Notes: generated from the sequence alone by a model not told the origin. Shown: positions 24,974 through 34,601, numbered from the stretch's first letter. The stretch: DNA of 64,000 nucleotides from Lapidilactobacillus bayanensis (GCF_003946695.1 NZ_RHOX01000009.1:1-64000), one strand, 5' to 3'. Numbers and translations are program-made.

Positions 24974-25690
24974 ATGGATAATTATCAACGCTTTTTGCAG
25001 GTTTTTAATGAACTAGAGCGTGTTATTCAACATCGTTTGCAAGTTGACGCCAAAAACAATCTCGGTGCATTATTGCGTATTGCTCAACAGGCCCACGATC
25101 AGCTGATCACCTCACATTATCAGGAATTAGATTTCTTGCGGAACTTTCGTAATATTCTCGTTCATGAAGGCATTCAAGCTGAGGGTGAAATCGCCACACC
25201 AAGCGATTATTTAATCGAGAAAGTTGAAACACTGACGACTAAAATTCGTGAGGCCAAGAAAATCAAGGCGCTCTTTCGTTCACAGGTTATTTCTTTTAAA
25301 CTGACGGATAATCTTCACGATGTTTTACAAGCGGTTAAAAAATATGGTTACACAAAATTTCCTGTTTTTGCGGAGGATCATTTGGTTGGCGTGGTCACGG
25401 ATAACGGCATTACGAAGTTCATGGCTAGTCAATTACAAGAAGATTTAATCTCAATCAAATCAGTTCATTTAGAAAATATTCTGGCACTCGACAAACGGAA
25501 AGATTCCTTCATGGTCGTCAACGAAGAGACGTCAATTTACGATATCGACGATATTTTCATGCGCAAAATAAAAGAAGGTAAATCGTCATTTATTTTGTTG
25601 ATGTCTTCGGATAATCACGTCGATCATCCCGATGATATTACAGGTATCATCACGCCTTGGGATATGCCCGAAATCATTGCGAATTTGTAA
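24974..25690 (+). CDS. CBS-domain protein
   Basis: A 238-residue soluble protein. The N-terminal helical part (1-100) has ELDFLRNFRNILVHEG, like the HEPN-related segments seen in some nucleotide-binding proteins. A CBS pair (about 110-238) follows, with YTKFPVFAEDHLVGVVTDNGI and ITGIITPWDMPEI as the two repeat ends. CBS pairs bind adenine nucleotides and act as energy or c-di-AMP sensors. AGGAG precedes the ATG at 24974; a longer ORF start at 24839 overlaps hflX and lacks a site. Likely cotranscribed with hflX. Confidence 0.8.
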   Translation: MDNYQRFLQVFNELERVIQHRLQVDAKNNLGALLRIAQQAHDQLITSHYQELDFLRNFRNILVHEGIQAEGEIATPSDYLIEKVETLTTKIREAKKIKALFRSQVISFKLTDNLHDVLQAVKKYGYTKFPVFAEDHLVGVVTDNGITKFMASQLQEDLISIKSVHLENILALDKRKDSFMVVNEETSIYDIDDIFMRKIKEGKSSFILLMSSDNHVDHPDDITGIITPWDMPEIIANL

Positions 25691-25734
25691 GATTACCATT
25701 CTCAGGTTCTGTGCAGAAAGCAAAACTGCTAGAT

Positions 25735-26282
25735 TGTAGTTCTTCATGTTTACACGAGGATTGCGCATAGAACACGTGAGCTGCTGCCTCACCAAAACCT
25801 AAAACTGTTATTTTGCACCTCGTCGCGCTTGCGCAAAGGTTGTTTAGGGAACGTAGCGAGTACCGTGGCGGGAAATAGATACTTTGCGCTGGAACGTAGT
25901 GGGCTCGCTTGAAGCCAATTAAAAAACAAATTGTCTTCAAGTCGAACCTTCTTGTAACAGCTAAAGCTGCAACAAGAATTTCACTACTGAGCGGTATCTA
26001 TTTCCCGCCACTTAGCCAGTAAGATGGCAACCTTTGCGCCGGCACTGAATTAACGAGTGGTTTAATCACTTCAAACTCTTTAGAAATCCAAACTTGAAGT
26101 TAAATCACACCACCACATCTCGTTTGTCAGTGCCGGAGGGAAATCGCGGTCAGCCGCGTCATTCTTGTTAATGGTTTACCATTTACAAGAAAGCTCGTAT
26201 TTGAGACAAATCGGTTTTTGATTTGGCTCAAATCAAGCTCGCAGCGTTCCACCAGCGCATTTCCCGTAGGCACGGAGAATAA
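25735..26282 (-). repeat. Composite foldback repeat, copy f (B then A, inverted)
   Basis: A short leading fragment (25735-25790), unit B 25829-26046 and unit A 26126-26276, between convergent genes. B closes with GTGGCGGGAAATAGATAC/GTATCTATTTCCCGCCAC, another fully paired variant. Arms are CTTCTTGTAACAGCT...AGCTGCAACAAGAA and CTTGAAGCCAATT...AATTGTCTTCAAG. Confidence 0.85.
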
Positions 26283-26322
26283 CGAGCATAACAGGCTTGG
26301 CATAAATTTAGAACAAAAGAAT

Positions 26323-26348
26323 AGAGCTGGGATAAAAATCCCGGCTCT
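26323..26348. terminator. Bidirectional-looking terminator
   Basis: AGAGCTGGGAT pairs with ATCCCGGCTCT around AAAA and is followed by five Ts on the plus strand. It would end read-through from the CBS gene; the sequence on its left (AACAAAAGA) gives a weaker U-tract for the minus-strand operon. Confidence 0.8.
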
Positions 26349-26375
26349 TTTTGTATGGTTGCGGCAATAAATACC

Positions 26376-27125
26376 TTAACTAATTTTTCTACTCTCATAG
26401 CCAAGCCACAATTTCCAATTGGCAAACCAGATAACGCCACCGATAACGACCGTTGTCAGCAATAAGCGCAACGGATCATCAGGGCCACTGGCATTATAAC
26501 CTAATAGAACCGCGGTAACCCTCTGAACTACCACTGAATTGATTCCTGCATTAGGTAAAATAAATATGGTTGCACCAAGCGCGTAAATCAAAATTAAAAC
26601 CGACAAGAAAAGTTTTTTTTGAAATTCTACTTGTAAAATTGCTAGTAATGAAGCGACCTCAATGATCAATCCAATAAGCGCGCTGTTCAACAAACAAATG
26701 ACGAGCAAATTCAATGCGTTAATACTGAACCAAGACTGGTAGTCACCAAAACTAAATAAGCGAAAAATCAGCAGTTGATTGACACCAGGAATCAGACTCC
26801 CAGCAAAAACCAAAAGCGTCCAGCCTAATGAAAATAACAAAACCAGTTGCCAACCTTGACGATATAAATGTCGCCGACTGTAACCGAACTCGAGCAAATA
26901 ACGCCAATTTGATACTAACTGAAATGATAACAGGACCAACGAAAAGACGAACATAACTTGGAATGTCGCAGAAAACCACGACACAATCGCCGTAGCTTGC
27001 CAGTGAAAAGCAATCATTAACGTGACGGTTAGAAATATAGTGATTCCGGTCATAATTGCAATATAAAAACTAAAAGTTCTGCCTAAATTTCTGACTTGGT
27101 ATTGCCAAAGCTTACTAGTTTCCAT
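26376..27125 (-). CDS. ABC transporter membrane subunit (last gene of GntR operon)
   Basis: A 249-residue protein with six predicted helices and no soluble domain. It resembles the second permease-like subunit of YtrA-type operons, whose role in envelope stress or export is poorly known. AGGAGGGG precedes the ATG at 27125. It begins 12 nt after the preceding permease stop, so it is part of the same transcript. Confidence 0.7.
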   Translation of the reverse strand: METSKLWQYQVRNLGRTFSFYIAIMTGITIFLTVTLMIAFHWQATAIVSWFSATFQVMFVFSLVLLSFQLVSNWRYLLEFGYSRRHLYRQGWQLVLLFSLGWTLLVFAGSLIPGVNQLLIFRLFSFGDYQSWFSINALNLLVICLLNSALIGLIIEVASLLAILQVEFQKKLFLSVLILIYALGATIFILPNAGINSVVVQRVTAVLLGYNASGPDDPLRLLLTTVVIGGVIWFANWKLWLGYESRKIS

Positions 27126-27136
27126 CGTGACCCCTC

Positions 27137-27898
27137 CTAACCTTTGCGAATTTTAGCTTGCAAGCGGCGGGCAAATAAATAACTAACGCCACTTAAAATA
27201 GCCACGACAACTGACAGAGTAATTAACAATGGCCAAGCGCGTACCCCATCTGTGGAACGACCAATTAAACGATACAAGAACGCTGTAATATGTTGCTTCG
27301 TTGTTGTATTAGCTTGCCAATAAACCAAGCCGATTGCGCCGGCAATTAATCCAGGAACAGTCACAAATCCGCCATACACGCTAAAAAGTGCAACAATCCA
27401 GTTCGTTTGTGTGAGCAATAATCCAAAAATGAAACCTAACAACAACATCACCATGATGAAAAAGGCAAACATTAAAAAGAGAAAAAGACCAAATTGCCAA
27501 GGCTGATTGAAAGCTGCTCGATAAGATTTAAAGATGCCAGCAAAATTATTAATCGGTACCTGACCTCTGGTAGCAATTTTTAAATAAAGTGTGATCATGC
27601 CATCCAATAAAAACGTACTCAGCAACACTGAAAGCCATTGCATGAACCAACTACGGCGCCGCGGGATTCCCATTTGTAAGAAAAAAGTGGTATTTTCTTT
27701 GGTTAAGATAGCCAGATCGGCCATGGATACGTATAATACCGCACTGCAAACCGATTTGACATCCAATAAACGAAGGTTAATTCCAACAACATAGTCTAAT
27801 AGATCAATTGATAGCCACAGGCCGAAAAGTCCTAAGGCATAATTATAATTTTCAAGAAATAAGCGCCGCCAATGAAATTGCCAACTCGTTTTAGTCAT
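27137..27898 (-). CDS. ABC transporter membrane subunit
   Basis: A 253-residue protein with six predicted helices. It starts at ATG 27898, just after the ATPase stop (TAGCATG), with GGTAGG upstream. An earlier in-frame start at 27907 would overlap the ATPase gene. The pair of dissimilar permeases plus one ATPase is the pattern of GntR-regulated ABC-2-like exporters. Confidence 0.75.
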   Translation of the reverse strand: MTKTSWQFHWRRLFLENYNYALGLFGLWLSIDLLDYVVGINLRLLDVKSVCSAVLYVSMADLAILTKENTTFFLQMGIPRRRSWFMQWLSVLLSTFLLDGMITLYLKIATRGQVPINNFAGIFKSYRAAFNQPWQFGLFLFLMFAFFIMVMLLLGFIFGLLLTQTNWIVALFSVYGGFVTVPGLIAGAIGLVYWQANTTTKQHITAFLYRLIGRSTDGVRAWPLLITLSVVVAILSGVSYLFARRLQAKIRKG

Positions 27899-27899
27899 G

Positions 27900-28760
27900 C
27901 TAATCACCTACCTTGCCAGTCAGACAGATGAATAATTCTTGGAGCGACATTTGCTGAATTGCAACGGAACTTGTTCGCGTGTCGCGGGGCAATTCACCTA
28001 AAACATAGGCCATTTCAATCTCACCTAAATGTTTACGTTGCAAAACTTGATAACCAGCCACGAATTCTTCAACGGCTGCTTGCGGGCCAGAAATAACGTG
28101 TGCTTGATTCAACAGAACTGTCGCATCGCAATCTTTCTTAATCACGCCCTTGTCAACAATCAAAACATGTTCCACAATATTCGCAACTTCCTCGATTAAA
28201 TGAGTGGCGATGACAAATGTTCGCGGCCGTTCTTCATAAGTACTCAATAATTCCGAATAGAACAGTTCGCGGTTATTCGCGTCAAGTCCTAACACCGGCT
28301 CATCTAAGAAAATAAATTCAACCGGTAAACATAACGCATTGATTAATTTGAAGATCGTCAGATAACCAGTTGATAATTTAGCAATCTTCTGATTGACATC
28401 TAGATCAAAAACTTTAACCAAATGTTCATTGTAGCGCCAATCAAAGGTGCCATAAAACTTGCTCAACCATTGAAACGCTTGCCTAACTTTCATACTTGAC
28501 GGATAAAAGTCAGTATCACTCATTAAGTAAAAACGCCGCTGGGCTGCTTCATTATCAACGACTGACCGCCCATCAAGGGTAATTTCACCATTATTAGCGA
28601 ACGCACGATTATTAATGATCCGCAACAAAGTACTTTTCCCAACACCATTACGTCCTAATAACCCATAAATTTTACCCGGTTCCAATGTAAAACTAATATC
28701 CTGTAAAACTTGGTGTTTCCGATATTTCTTCTGAATATGTTTAACGACAACTTCACTCAT
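27900..28760 (-). CDS. YtrB-type ABC ATPase
   Basis: A 286-residue ATPase: Walker A GLLGRNGVGKSTLLR, a signature degenerate to LSTGYLTIFKL, Walker B VEFIFLDEPVLGLD and switch His in IATHL. The modified signature is common in ABC-2-type exporters of this group. The C-terminal 70 residues form a separate small domain. ATG 28760 overlaps the GntR gene end (ATGAGTGA), so translation is coupled. Confidence 0.88.
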   Translation of the reverse strand: MSEVVVKHIQKKYRKHQVLQDISFTLEPGKIYGLLGRNGVGKSTLLRIINNRAFANNGEITLDGRSVVDNEAAQRRFYLMSDTDFYPSSMKVRQAFQWLSKFYGTFDWRYNEHLVKVFDLDVNQKIAKLSTGYLTIFKLINALCLPVEFIFLDEPVLGLDANNRELFYSELLSTYEERPRTFVIATHLIEEVANIVEHVLIVDKGVIKKDCDATVLLNQAHVISGPQAAVEEFVAGYQVLQRKHLGEIEMAYVLGELPRDTRTSSVAIQQMSLQELFICLTGKVGD

Positions 28761-29124
28761 GACCGTACCCTCTTTCAATCAGACGTTGTAAATCTGCCTT
28801 TGATAATCCTAATTTTTTTGATTCAACGATTAATGATGCCACATAATCTTCGAAAAACGAGGCTTTACGTTTGGCGATGATTTTGGTCTGTGCCCCTGCC
28901 ATGACAAACATCCCCAATCCTCGTTTTTTTTCGATCAATTGTTGTTCAACCAAGATATTCATACCCTTTAAAACAGTTGCCGGATTAATTTTGAACTGTC
29001 GCGAAATTTCTGTCGTTGAAGGAATTTGTGTTCCTTCAGCAAACGCCCCAGAAAAAATCGCCTCTTCAATTTGATTCGCAACTTGTAAATATAACGATTC
29101 CGCACTACTAAAATCAAAATGCAA
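28753..29124 (-). CDS. GntR-family regulator, YtrA subfamily
   Basis: A 123-residue repressor. The winged helix (residues 1-75) begins HFDFSSAESLYLQVANQIEEAI and contains TQIPSTTEISRQFKINPATVLKGMNILVEQQL; the short C-terminal dimer helix is that of YtrA proteins. The best start is TTG at 29124, 6 nt after GAGGTG; the upstream ATG-like start would place that site inside the gene. It is first in a four-gene operon and probably represses it. Confidence 0.88.
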   Translation of the reverse strand: MHFDFSSAESLYLQVANQIEEAIFSGAFAEGTQIPSTTEISRQFKINPATVLKGMNILVEQQLIEKKRGLGMFVMAGAQTKIIAKRKASFFEDYVASLIVESKKLGLSKADLQRLIERGYGHE

Positions 29125-29187
29125 CTGACTCACCTCACCGTCAAAAAACAAACGTGGTTTTCAATAGGTTAATTACTTATGTAGCTA

Positions 29188-29216
29188 ACTATATAACCAT
29201 AACTAATTTTTGTCAA
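29188..29216 (-). promoter_or_regulatory. Promoter of the GntR-ABC operon
   Basis: Minus strand: consensus TTGACA (29211-29216), a 17-nt spacer and TATAGT (29188-29193). Just downstream (29170-29190) lies GTTAGCTACATAAGTAATTA, whose partial dyad could be the GntR operator. Confidence 0.8.
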
Positions 29217-29304
29217 CGCTTTATCGATTAAAACTTTTATTTTTGAGTTGGTATTTTTTGATGTTACTGATTTAATGCGCCAGAACTAAAACTGTCATGT
29301 TGCG

Positions 29305-29766
29305 GTTCTGCGCGCTTGCACAAAGGTTGCCTATGGAATGTGGCGCGTTGTCGTGGCGGCGAAAGAATACTTTGCGCTGGAACGTAGTGGGCGTCGATTT
29401 GAGCCGATTAAAGGACAAATCGTCTCAAATGCGAGCCTTAATGTAAGCAATAAATTGCCAACATTAATTTCACTACTGAGCGGTATTCTTTCGCCGCCAC
29501 TAATTAAGCAAATTAGCAACCTTTGCGCACGCGCTGAGTTGACGAGTGGTTGAATTACCCCCCTTAAAATTTTGAGAAATACAGACTTGAAGTTAAATCA
29601 CACCATAGTTTGTTAGTCAGTGCCGGAGGGAAATCGCGGTCAGCTGTGAAATTGTCGTTGGCAATTTATTGCTTACGACAAGGCCGAGCTTTAAGACAAA
29701 TTTATTTGGCTTAAAGTCGAGCCCACAGCGTTCCACCAGCGCATTTCCCGTAGGCACGGAGAAGAG
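29305..29766 (-). repeat. Composite foldback repeat, copy g (B then A, inverted)
   Basis: Unit B 29307-29534, unit A 29617-29765, in the divergent gap between the GntR gene and the sigma-factor gene. B closes with GTGGCGGCGAAAGAATAC/GTATTCTTTCGCCGCCAC, 18 perfect pairs. In A the inner pair is GCTGTG/CACAGC, where copies c and i have GCTGCG/CGCGGC. Confidence 0.85.
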
Positions 29767-29951
29767 CAACGCAACAGTTCTAGAGCTCGGTATTTCTCAT
29801 TTAAACAACAAACCAAAAATTTCTTTTGTAAATAATGTCAACTTTTGCTCACACTTCACGTAATATAGGGTGTAGGACACAATAGCTATTGAATGACTAC
29901 TACTGATCGAGGTTAGCAAATTTACTTTGAACGACAAAGAAGGTGGAATGG

Positions 29952-30485
29952 ATGGACGAGCAAGATGTGATCGACGCATTGCGTCATCACGATGAAAAAG
30001 CGCTAGGGCAATTGATCGAAAATTATGGGGATTTTATTCAACAAGTCATTCTACACAATCTACCGACATCGTATGAACGTGGTTTTGTACAAGATGTTGA
30101 GAACCGTTGTTATTATCAAGTCTGGTCAAAAATTACCACCTATGACGCAACGAAGGGAGAATTCAAGGCTTGGCTGGGTACTGTTGTTAAGAACCAAGCT
30201 ATTGATTATAAGCGTGGTATTAAGGGAACATTTCAAACATTAGCCATTGATGAAAACTTCTTGGTTGATGATGCCGTTAGTACTACCGAAGAGCCCCTCG
30301 ATTACGACGAATTATTTGCGCCTCTTTCAGAAACTGAACGGAAAATTTTTAAACTTTACTTCATTGATGATTTAACGACTAAAGAAATCGCGAAAACATT
30401 AAATATGCGTTCGTTAGCCGTTTACAAACATTTATCTCGCGGACGTCGCAAGCTAAAGCAGGAGGTCAATCAACATGATTTTTAG
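29952..30485 (+). CDS. Sigma-70 family RNA polymerase sigma factor
   Basis: A 177-residue protein with the two-domain layout of extracytoplasmic-function sigma factors. Region 2 spans about 10-85 (VENRCYYQVWSKITTYD, then FKAWLGTVVKNQAIDYKR). Region 4 at the C-terminus (LSETERKIFKLYFIDDLTTKEIAKTLNMRS...) has the DNA-binding helix-turn-helix. AAGGTGG precedes the ATG at 29952. Its 3' end overlaps the next gene by 11 nt, so the downstream membrane protein is a candidate partner, such as an anti-sigma or sensor. No target promoters can be named. Confidence 0.85.
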   Translation: MDEQDVIDALRHHDEKALGQLIENYGDFIQQVILHNLPTSYERGFVQDVENRCYYQVWSKITTYDATKGEFKAWLGTVVKNQAIDYKRGIKGTFQTLAIDENFLVDDAVSTTEEPLDYDELFAPLSETERKIFKLYFIDDLTTKEIAKTLNMRSLAVYKHLSRGRRKLKQEVNQHDF

Positions 30486-31239
30486 TAATCCTTTTATTGA
30501 AGTTGTTAGCAATATGAACGGTTTAACAGCAAAATCATTTGTGAAGCCAGCAACACCTTATTTACGTCAGAAATATCGTGAACGTCAAGCGGCACTGTAC
30601 ATCACCATGCAACAAGTCCTTGACCAACTTACTAAGCTACTTGAACCTGATGAAAAAATTATTAACTTCATGCCCATGACCGACGAGCAAAACTCACAAT
30701 TTGCAACTGGCGGCGTGATGGGCATGTATCATCCAAAAACTACAGCTGCTCAAAAATATATGCATGAGCAAGATAGCCTACGCGGTAATCGAATTATGGC
30801 TTTCACAAATAAACGCATGATTTTTTTCATTGTAATCGAATTTCTCGATGATCCTAATCAATATTTCTCTTATGAGTATTCCGCATTACATTCGATTAAA
30901 TTAAAGCGTCATTCTCAAGTTGTCCCGACTGACCATCGAGGATTAAAGCGTGTTACCGATGCGTGGTACACACTTGATTTTGAAACGGATGACCGGCATA
31001 TCTTCACCGAAATTCTTACTTCTGAAAATGGTCAATTATTTAAAAAGAACACCTTAACTATTCCGGCAATGAAAAATATTTCAATTACCGACAGAGTGAC
31101 TCGTATTAAAAAATTAGACATGTATTTTAGTAATGTTGCTGGTCAATATGGTTGCTTTATGTGGTTCGGTATTATTTGGCTAGGTGGACTAGCACTTTAT
31201 TTCTTATGGAACTGGATCTCTACTGGGAGCCCGATTTAA
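30475..31239 (+). CDS. PH-like domain protein with C-terminal membrane helix
   Basis: A 254-residue protein. The central part (about 95-200, NRIMAFTNKRMIFFIVIEF, YEYSALHSIKLK) has the pattern of bacterial PH-like domains. A single helix near the end (MWFGIIWLGGLALYFLW) would anchor it with the bulk inside. AGGAGG precedes the ATG. Overlap with the sigma gene means coupled translation, which supports a functional link; whether it inhibits the sigma factor is unknown. Confidence 0.65.
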   Translation: MIFSNPFIEVVSNMNGLTAKSFVKPATPYLRQKYRERQAALYITMQQVLDQLTKLLEPDEKIINFMPMTDEQNSQFATGGVMGMYHPKTTAAQKYMHEQDSLRGNRIMAFTNKRMIFFIVIEFLDDPNQYFSYEYSALHSIKLKRHSQVVPTDHRGLKRVTDAWYTLDFETDDRHIFTEILTSENGQLFKKNTLTIPAMKNISITDRVTRIKKLDMYFSNVAGQYGCFMWFGIIWLGGLALYFLWNWISTGSPI

Positions 31240-31315
31240 CAACAATATTTTCTGCATGCTAGTTCAACCCCAAATTGAACCGGTAAGCGAACTTTTCAAA
31301 CCAATCCATGTAAAA

Positions 31316-31352
31316 AGCCTGTTGCGCTTAAATCGCAACAGGCTTTTTTAAT
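31316..31352 (+). terminator. Terminator after the sigma-PH gene pair
   Basis: AAGCCTGTTGCG/CGCAACAGGCTT with a 6-nt loop and T-run on the right; an A-run on the left lets it also serve the convergent ABC operon. Confidence 0.9.
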
Positions 31353-31373
31353 CTTCTTAAAATAACTAACTGG

Positions 31374-32030
31374 CTATTTCAGCCGCATAGCAAGGCGCTG
31401 TGACAGACGTGATAGCATGAAGCAGATAATAAAGTAGAAAACCGCCATGGCAATAAAGATGGGAATCATGTAATTCGTATTCTGTCCATAAATAATCTGC
31501 GAATGATACATCAATTCTGGCAGCAGAATAATCGTTGCTAGCGACGAATCCTTAACCAGCGAAACAAACTGGCTAACAATTGGTGGCACCATATTACGAA
31601 ATGCCTGTGGCAAAATAATATGCCACAAAGCTTGGAGGTAACTTAATCCGTTGCTGCGGGCGGCTTCCATTTGACCAGCATCAATTGATTGAATCCCACT
31701 CCGAATAATTTCGGCCAACATCGCCGATTCAAAAATTGTCAAGGCCACGATCGCAGCACCAACCGTACTTAACCGAATCCCAAAAGTACTCGGCAAACCG
31801 AAATACATAAAGAAAATGATCAACAAAAGTGGTAGATTGCGAATGATGTCAATCACTAAACCCACAATCATCGAAACGTATTTAATCTTCATATAACGAA
31901 TAATCCCTAAAACCGAACCAATTAAAAAACTAAGCACAACCGAAATAGCGGAAACGTAAATGGTTACCCACAAACCTTCTAAAAGAAAGCGCAGGTTAAT
32001 CCAGCTATAAGCTTGAATGAAATTTTGCAT
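31374..32030 (-). CDS. Amino-acid ABC permease (GlnP-like, second subunit)
   Basis: A 218-residue His/Glu/Gln/Arg-type permease with five helices. The EAA loop reads EAARSNGLSYLQALWHIILPQAFR, the contact with the ATPase. Together with the next permease, the binding protein and the ATPase upstream it forms a glutamine/glutamate-type importer. Starts 14 nt after the preceding gene and ends the operon. Confidence 0.92.
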   Translation of the reverse strand: MQNFIQAYSWINLRFLLEGLWVTIYVSAISVVLSFLIGSVLGIIRYMKIKYVSMIVGLVIDIIRNLPLLLIIFFMYFGLPSTFGIRLSTVGAAIVALTIFESAMLAEIIRSGIQSIDAGQMEAARSNGLSYLQALWHIILPQAFRNMVPPIVSQFVSLVKDSSLATIILLPELMYHSQIIYGQNTNYMIPIFIAMAVFYFIICFMLSRLSQRLAMRLK

Positions 32031-32044
32031 GGCACTTCCTCCTC

Positions 32045-32698
32045 TTAAGCCTGTTGGTTTTTAGCCCAACGTTTTTCCAAGTAACGCATTAAATAACTCA
32101 GCGGCATTGTCATCACCAGATACAACAAGCCGACTGCTAAGTACGTATCGGTTGTTTTAAACGTTGTCGAGGCAATTAAATTACCTTGGTACATCAGGTC
32201 GAAACCAGCTAAGAAAGCGAGCACCGACGAATTCTTGACCAAATTGACGAACTGATTACCTAATGGTGGTACGACAATCTTGATCGCTTGCGGTAAGATA
32301 ATGAAGCGCATCGCTTGTAAATAAGCCATCCCATTACTGCGAGCAGCTTCCATTTGACCAACTGGCACACTTTCGATACCGGCGCGCACTGTCTCAGCAA
32401 TAAAAGCCGACGTGTAGATGGTTAAGCCGATTGTGCCCGCAGTAAAGCCATCCAGACCGGGAATAAAACGTGGCATCACAATGTAAAAAAACATGGCCAC
32501 AACTAATAAAGGAATATTCCGGAATATTTCCACGTAAGTACGACCGATAATGTGAACCGTTTTGTTGGGGCTGATTTCCAACATGGCAAAGATGACACCT
32601 AGAATCAAACTACCAATCAACGCAATTAAGCTTGATTCAAGCGTATACTTGATCCCCTCCAGTAATGCTGACCAATTGTTTGTTAAGATTGATATCAT
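32045..32698 (-). CDS. Amino-acid ABC permease (first subunit)
   Basis: A 217-residue permease with the EAA loop EAARSNGMAYLQAMRFIILPQAIK. It pairs with the downstream permease as a heterodimer. Its ATG overlaps the stop of the binding-protein gene by 4 nt, giving coupled translation. Confidence 0.92.
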   Translation of the reverse strand: MISILTNNWSALLEGIKYTLESSLIALIGSLILGVIFAMLEISPNKTVHIIGRTYVEIFRNIPLLVVAMFFYIVMPRFIPGLDGFTAGTIGLTIYTSAFIAETVRAGIESVPVGQMEAARSNGMAYLQAMRFIILPQAIKIVVPPLGNQFVNLVKNSSVLAFLAGFDLMYQGNLIASTTFKTTDTYLAVGLLYLVMTMPLSYLMRYLEKRWAKNQQA

Positions 32699-33531
32699 TT
32701 GACCACACTCCCATCAAACCCAGAAATCTTTTTGAACCATTTATCGACAATTTTTTGATAAGTACCATCTTTTTCAATAGTCTTTAAAGCCTGATTGATG
32801 GCTGTCCGGAATTTCTTCTGACCTTTATTAATGCCAATTCCATAAGGTTCACTGGTAAACGTTCCCCCAACAACCTGATAACTAGGATCATCAGAAACCA
32901 AACCATATAAAATACCATTATCAGTTGTCATCGCGTCGCCTTGATCAGATTTCAAGGCAGTGAAGGCTTGGGCCGCATCAGATAATTGCAAGACTTGTGT
33001 ATTTGGCGCGGCTTTTTTAATATTATCAACCGAATTAGAGCCTTGAATGCCAATAACTTTAGTCCCCTTCGTTAAATCCTTAACTGATTTGATCTTACTC
33101 CCTTTTTTAACGATGATAGCTTGGCCGGCATTGAAATAAACATCAGAGAAGTCAATTTCTTTTTTGCGTTCAGGCGTAATCGTCATCGTCGAAACCAATC
33201 CTTCAACATTACCATTCTTCAACAATGGCAAGCGAGTATTACTTGTTACAGGCACGAAATTAATCTTAACTTGATCGCCAAAGATTTCTTTAGAAATAGC
33301 TTTCGCAATATCGACGTCAAAGCCTTGAATTTTGCCCGTTTTAATGTTCATCAGACCAAATAAACGTGTATCACTCTTCACGCCCCAAGTAATCTCATTA
33401 GTCTTTTTAACGCGCTGCACGACGTCTTCCTGAGCAATGTTTTTGCCGCATGCGGACAAGGCAATCAATAAACTCAGTAACGGAAGCAATAGCCAAAGTT
33501 TTGCCCAACTTTTCTGCTTATTTCTCATCAT
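32695..33531 (-). CDS. Amino-acid-binding lipoprotein
   Basis: A 278-residue lipoprotein with signal peptide and lipobox LIALSAC (Cys at about 28). The type 3 solute-binding domain follows, with GFDVDIAKAISKEIFG, MTITPERKKEIDFSDVY and GGTFTSEPYGIGINKG, as in glutamine/aspartate/glutamate receptors such as PEB1. The Arg in TITPERK is the usual ligand for the amino-acid carboxylate. AGGAGG precedes tandem ATGs. Confidence 0.92.
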   Translation of the reverse strand: MMRNKQKSWAKLWLLLPLLSLLIALSACGKNIAQEDVVQRVKKTNEITWGVKSDTRLFGLMNIKTGKIQGFDVDIAKAISKEIFGDQVKINFVPVTSNTRLPLLKNGNVEGLVSTMTITPERKKEIDFSDVYFNAGQAIIVKKGSKIKSVKDLTKGTKVIGIQGSNSVDNIKKAAPNTQVLQLSDAAQAFTALKSDQGDAMTTDNGILYGLVSDDPSYQVVGGTFTSEPYGIGINKGQKKFRTAINQALKTIEKDGTYQKIVDKWFKKISGFDGSVVK

Positions 33532-33554
33532 GCACCTCCTATCTCATTTTTTAG

Positions 33555-33757
33555 ATGACAGTTTCTTAGCGAACCTTGTGAAGAAACTTCTGATATTCGT
33601 GGCGGTGTCCATTCAACTGCTACTCCGCAGCCAAGGACAGTTATTTGCACAGACCGCAAATAACTTTGATGCTACGGACGTTGTCTATTCTTGTGGCAAA
33701 ATTCATGACGCAAGAAACATAGCATGGCGAAGTTCGCCTAGTTGAAACATGGCCCTA
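33555..33757 (-). repeat. Hairpin repeat family 2, copy 1 (expanded)
   Basis: The unit has a GTTTCTTAG.../...AAGAAAC hairpin followed by GTGTCCATTCAACT...AGTTGAAACATGGC. In this copy about 100 nt with its own hairpins (AGTTATTTGC...GCAAATAACT) is inserted in the loop. Together with copy 2 it fills the 330-nt gap between the ATPase and binding-protein genes of the amino-acid importer. Confidence 0.7.
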
Positions 33758-33769
33758 TCTCACTCTAAT

Positions 33770-33860
33770 GATAGTTTCTTAGCAAAACAAGCTAAGAAAC
33801 TTTGATGTTCGTGGCGGTGTCCATTCAACTATGGCGAAATTCGCCTAGTTGAAACATGGC
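33770..33860 (-). repeat. Hairpin repeat family 2, copy 2
   Basis: GTTTCTTAGC/GCTAAGAAAC hairpin, then CATTCAACTA...TAGTTGAAACATG with a nested GGCGAA/TTCGCC. It lies inside the operon, directly before the ATPase stop, so it would be in the mRNA as a stable stem between cistrons. Confidence 0.75.
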
Positions 33861-34601
33861 TTAATCTGCGTGAATAATTTTGCTTAGGAAATCTTTGGCC
33901 CGTTGATCTTGTGGGTTCTGGAAGAATTCCTTAGGATTATCAGAGTCTTCACGAATCTCACCATCGGCCATGAAGACTAAACGATCACCGACTTCTTTAG
34001 CGAAACCCATTTCATGAGTAACAACAATCATCGTCATGCCCTGATCGGCAACTTTCTTCATAACGTCCAAAACATCACCAATCATTTCTGGATCAAGTGC
34101 CGATGTTGGCTCATCGAATAAAATTGCTTTGGGTTGCATTGCTAACGCTCGGGCAATGGCGATACGCTGTTGTTGTCCACCTGATAACATGGCCGGCAAC
34201 TTGTTAGCCTGATCTTGAAGACCAACTAACCCCAACAATTTATTGGCGCGTTCTTCGGCTTCCTTTTTAGGCACCTTCAGTACTTGGATCGGCCCCAAGG
34301 TAATGTTCTCCATAATAGTTTTATTGGCGTACAAATTAAAATGTTGAAATACCATGCCAACATTTTTGCGAATCTTATTCATGTTTGTTTTAGGATCAGC
34401 CAAGTCAAAGTTATCAACCAATAATTGGCCAGAAGAAATATGTTCAAGTCCGTTGATTGTGCGCAATAAAGTACTCTTACCGGATCCGGAAGGTCCAATA
34501 ATCGTCACAACTTCACCGCGTTCAACAGTCAGATTAATATTCTTTAGCGCGTGGAACTTACCATAGTACTTATTAACATCATGAAATTCAATCATTGACA
34601 T
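33861..34601 (-). CDS. glnQ: Amino-acid ABC ATPase (GlnQ-like)
   Basis: A 246-residue ATPase with Walker A GPSGSGKSTLLR, Q-loop MVFQHFNLY, signature LSGGQQQRIAIARAL, Walker B AILFDEPTSALD and the switch His in VVTHEMGF. These match GlnQ-type subunits. The ATG at 34601 has AGGAGGG 7 nt upstream; the longer ORF to 34757 has no site. It is the first gene of the importer operon, separated by hairpins from the other three. Confidence 0.93.
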   Translation of the reverse strand: MSMIEFHDVNKYYGKFHALKNINLTVERGEVVTIIGPSGSGKSTLLRTINGLEHISSGQLLVDNFDLADPKTNMNKIRKNVGMVFQHFNLYANKTIMENITLGPIQVLKVPKKEAEERANKLLGLVGLQDQANKLPAMLSGGQQQRIAIARALAMQPKAILFDEPTSALDPEMIGDVLDVMKKVADQGMTMIVVTHEMGFAKEVGDRLVFMADGEIREDSDNPKEFFQNPQDQRAKDFLSKIIHAD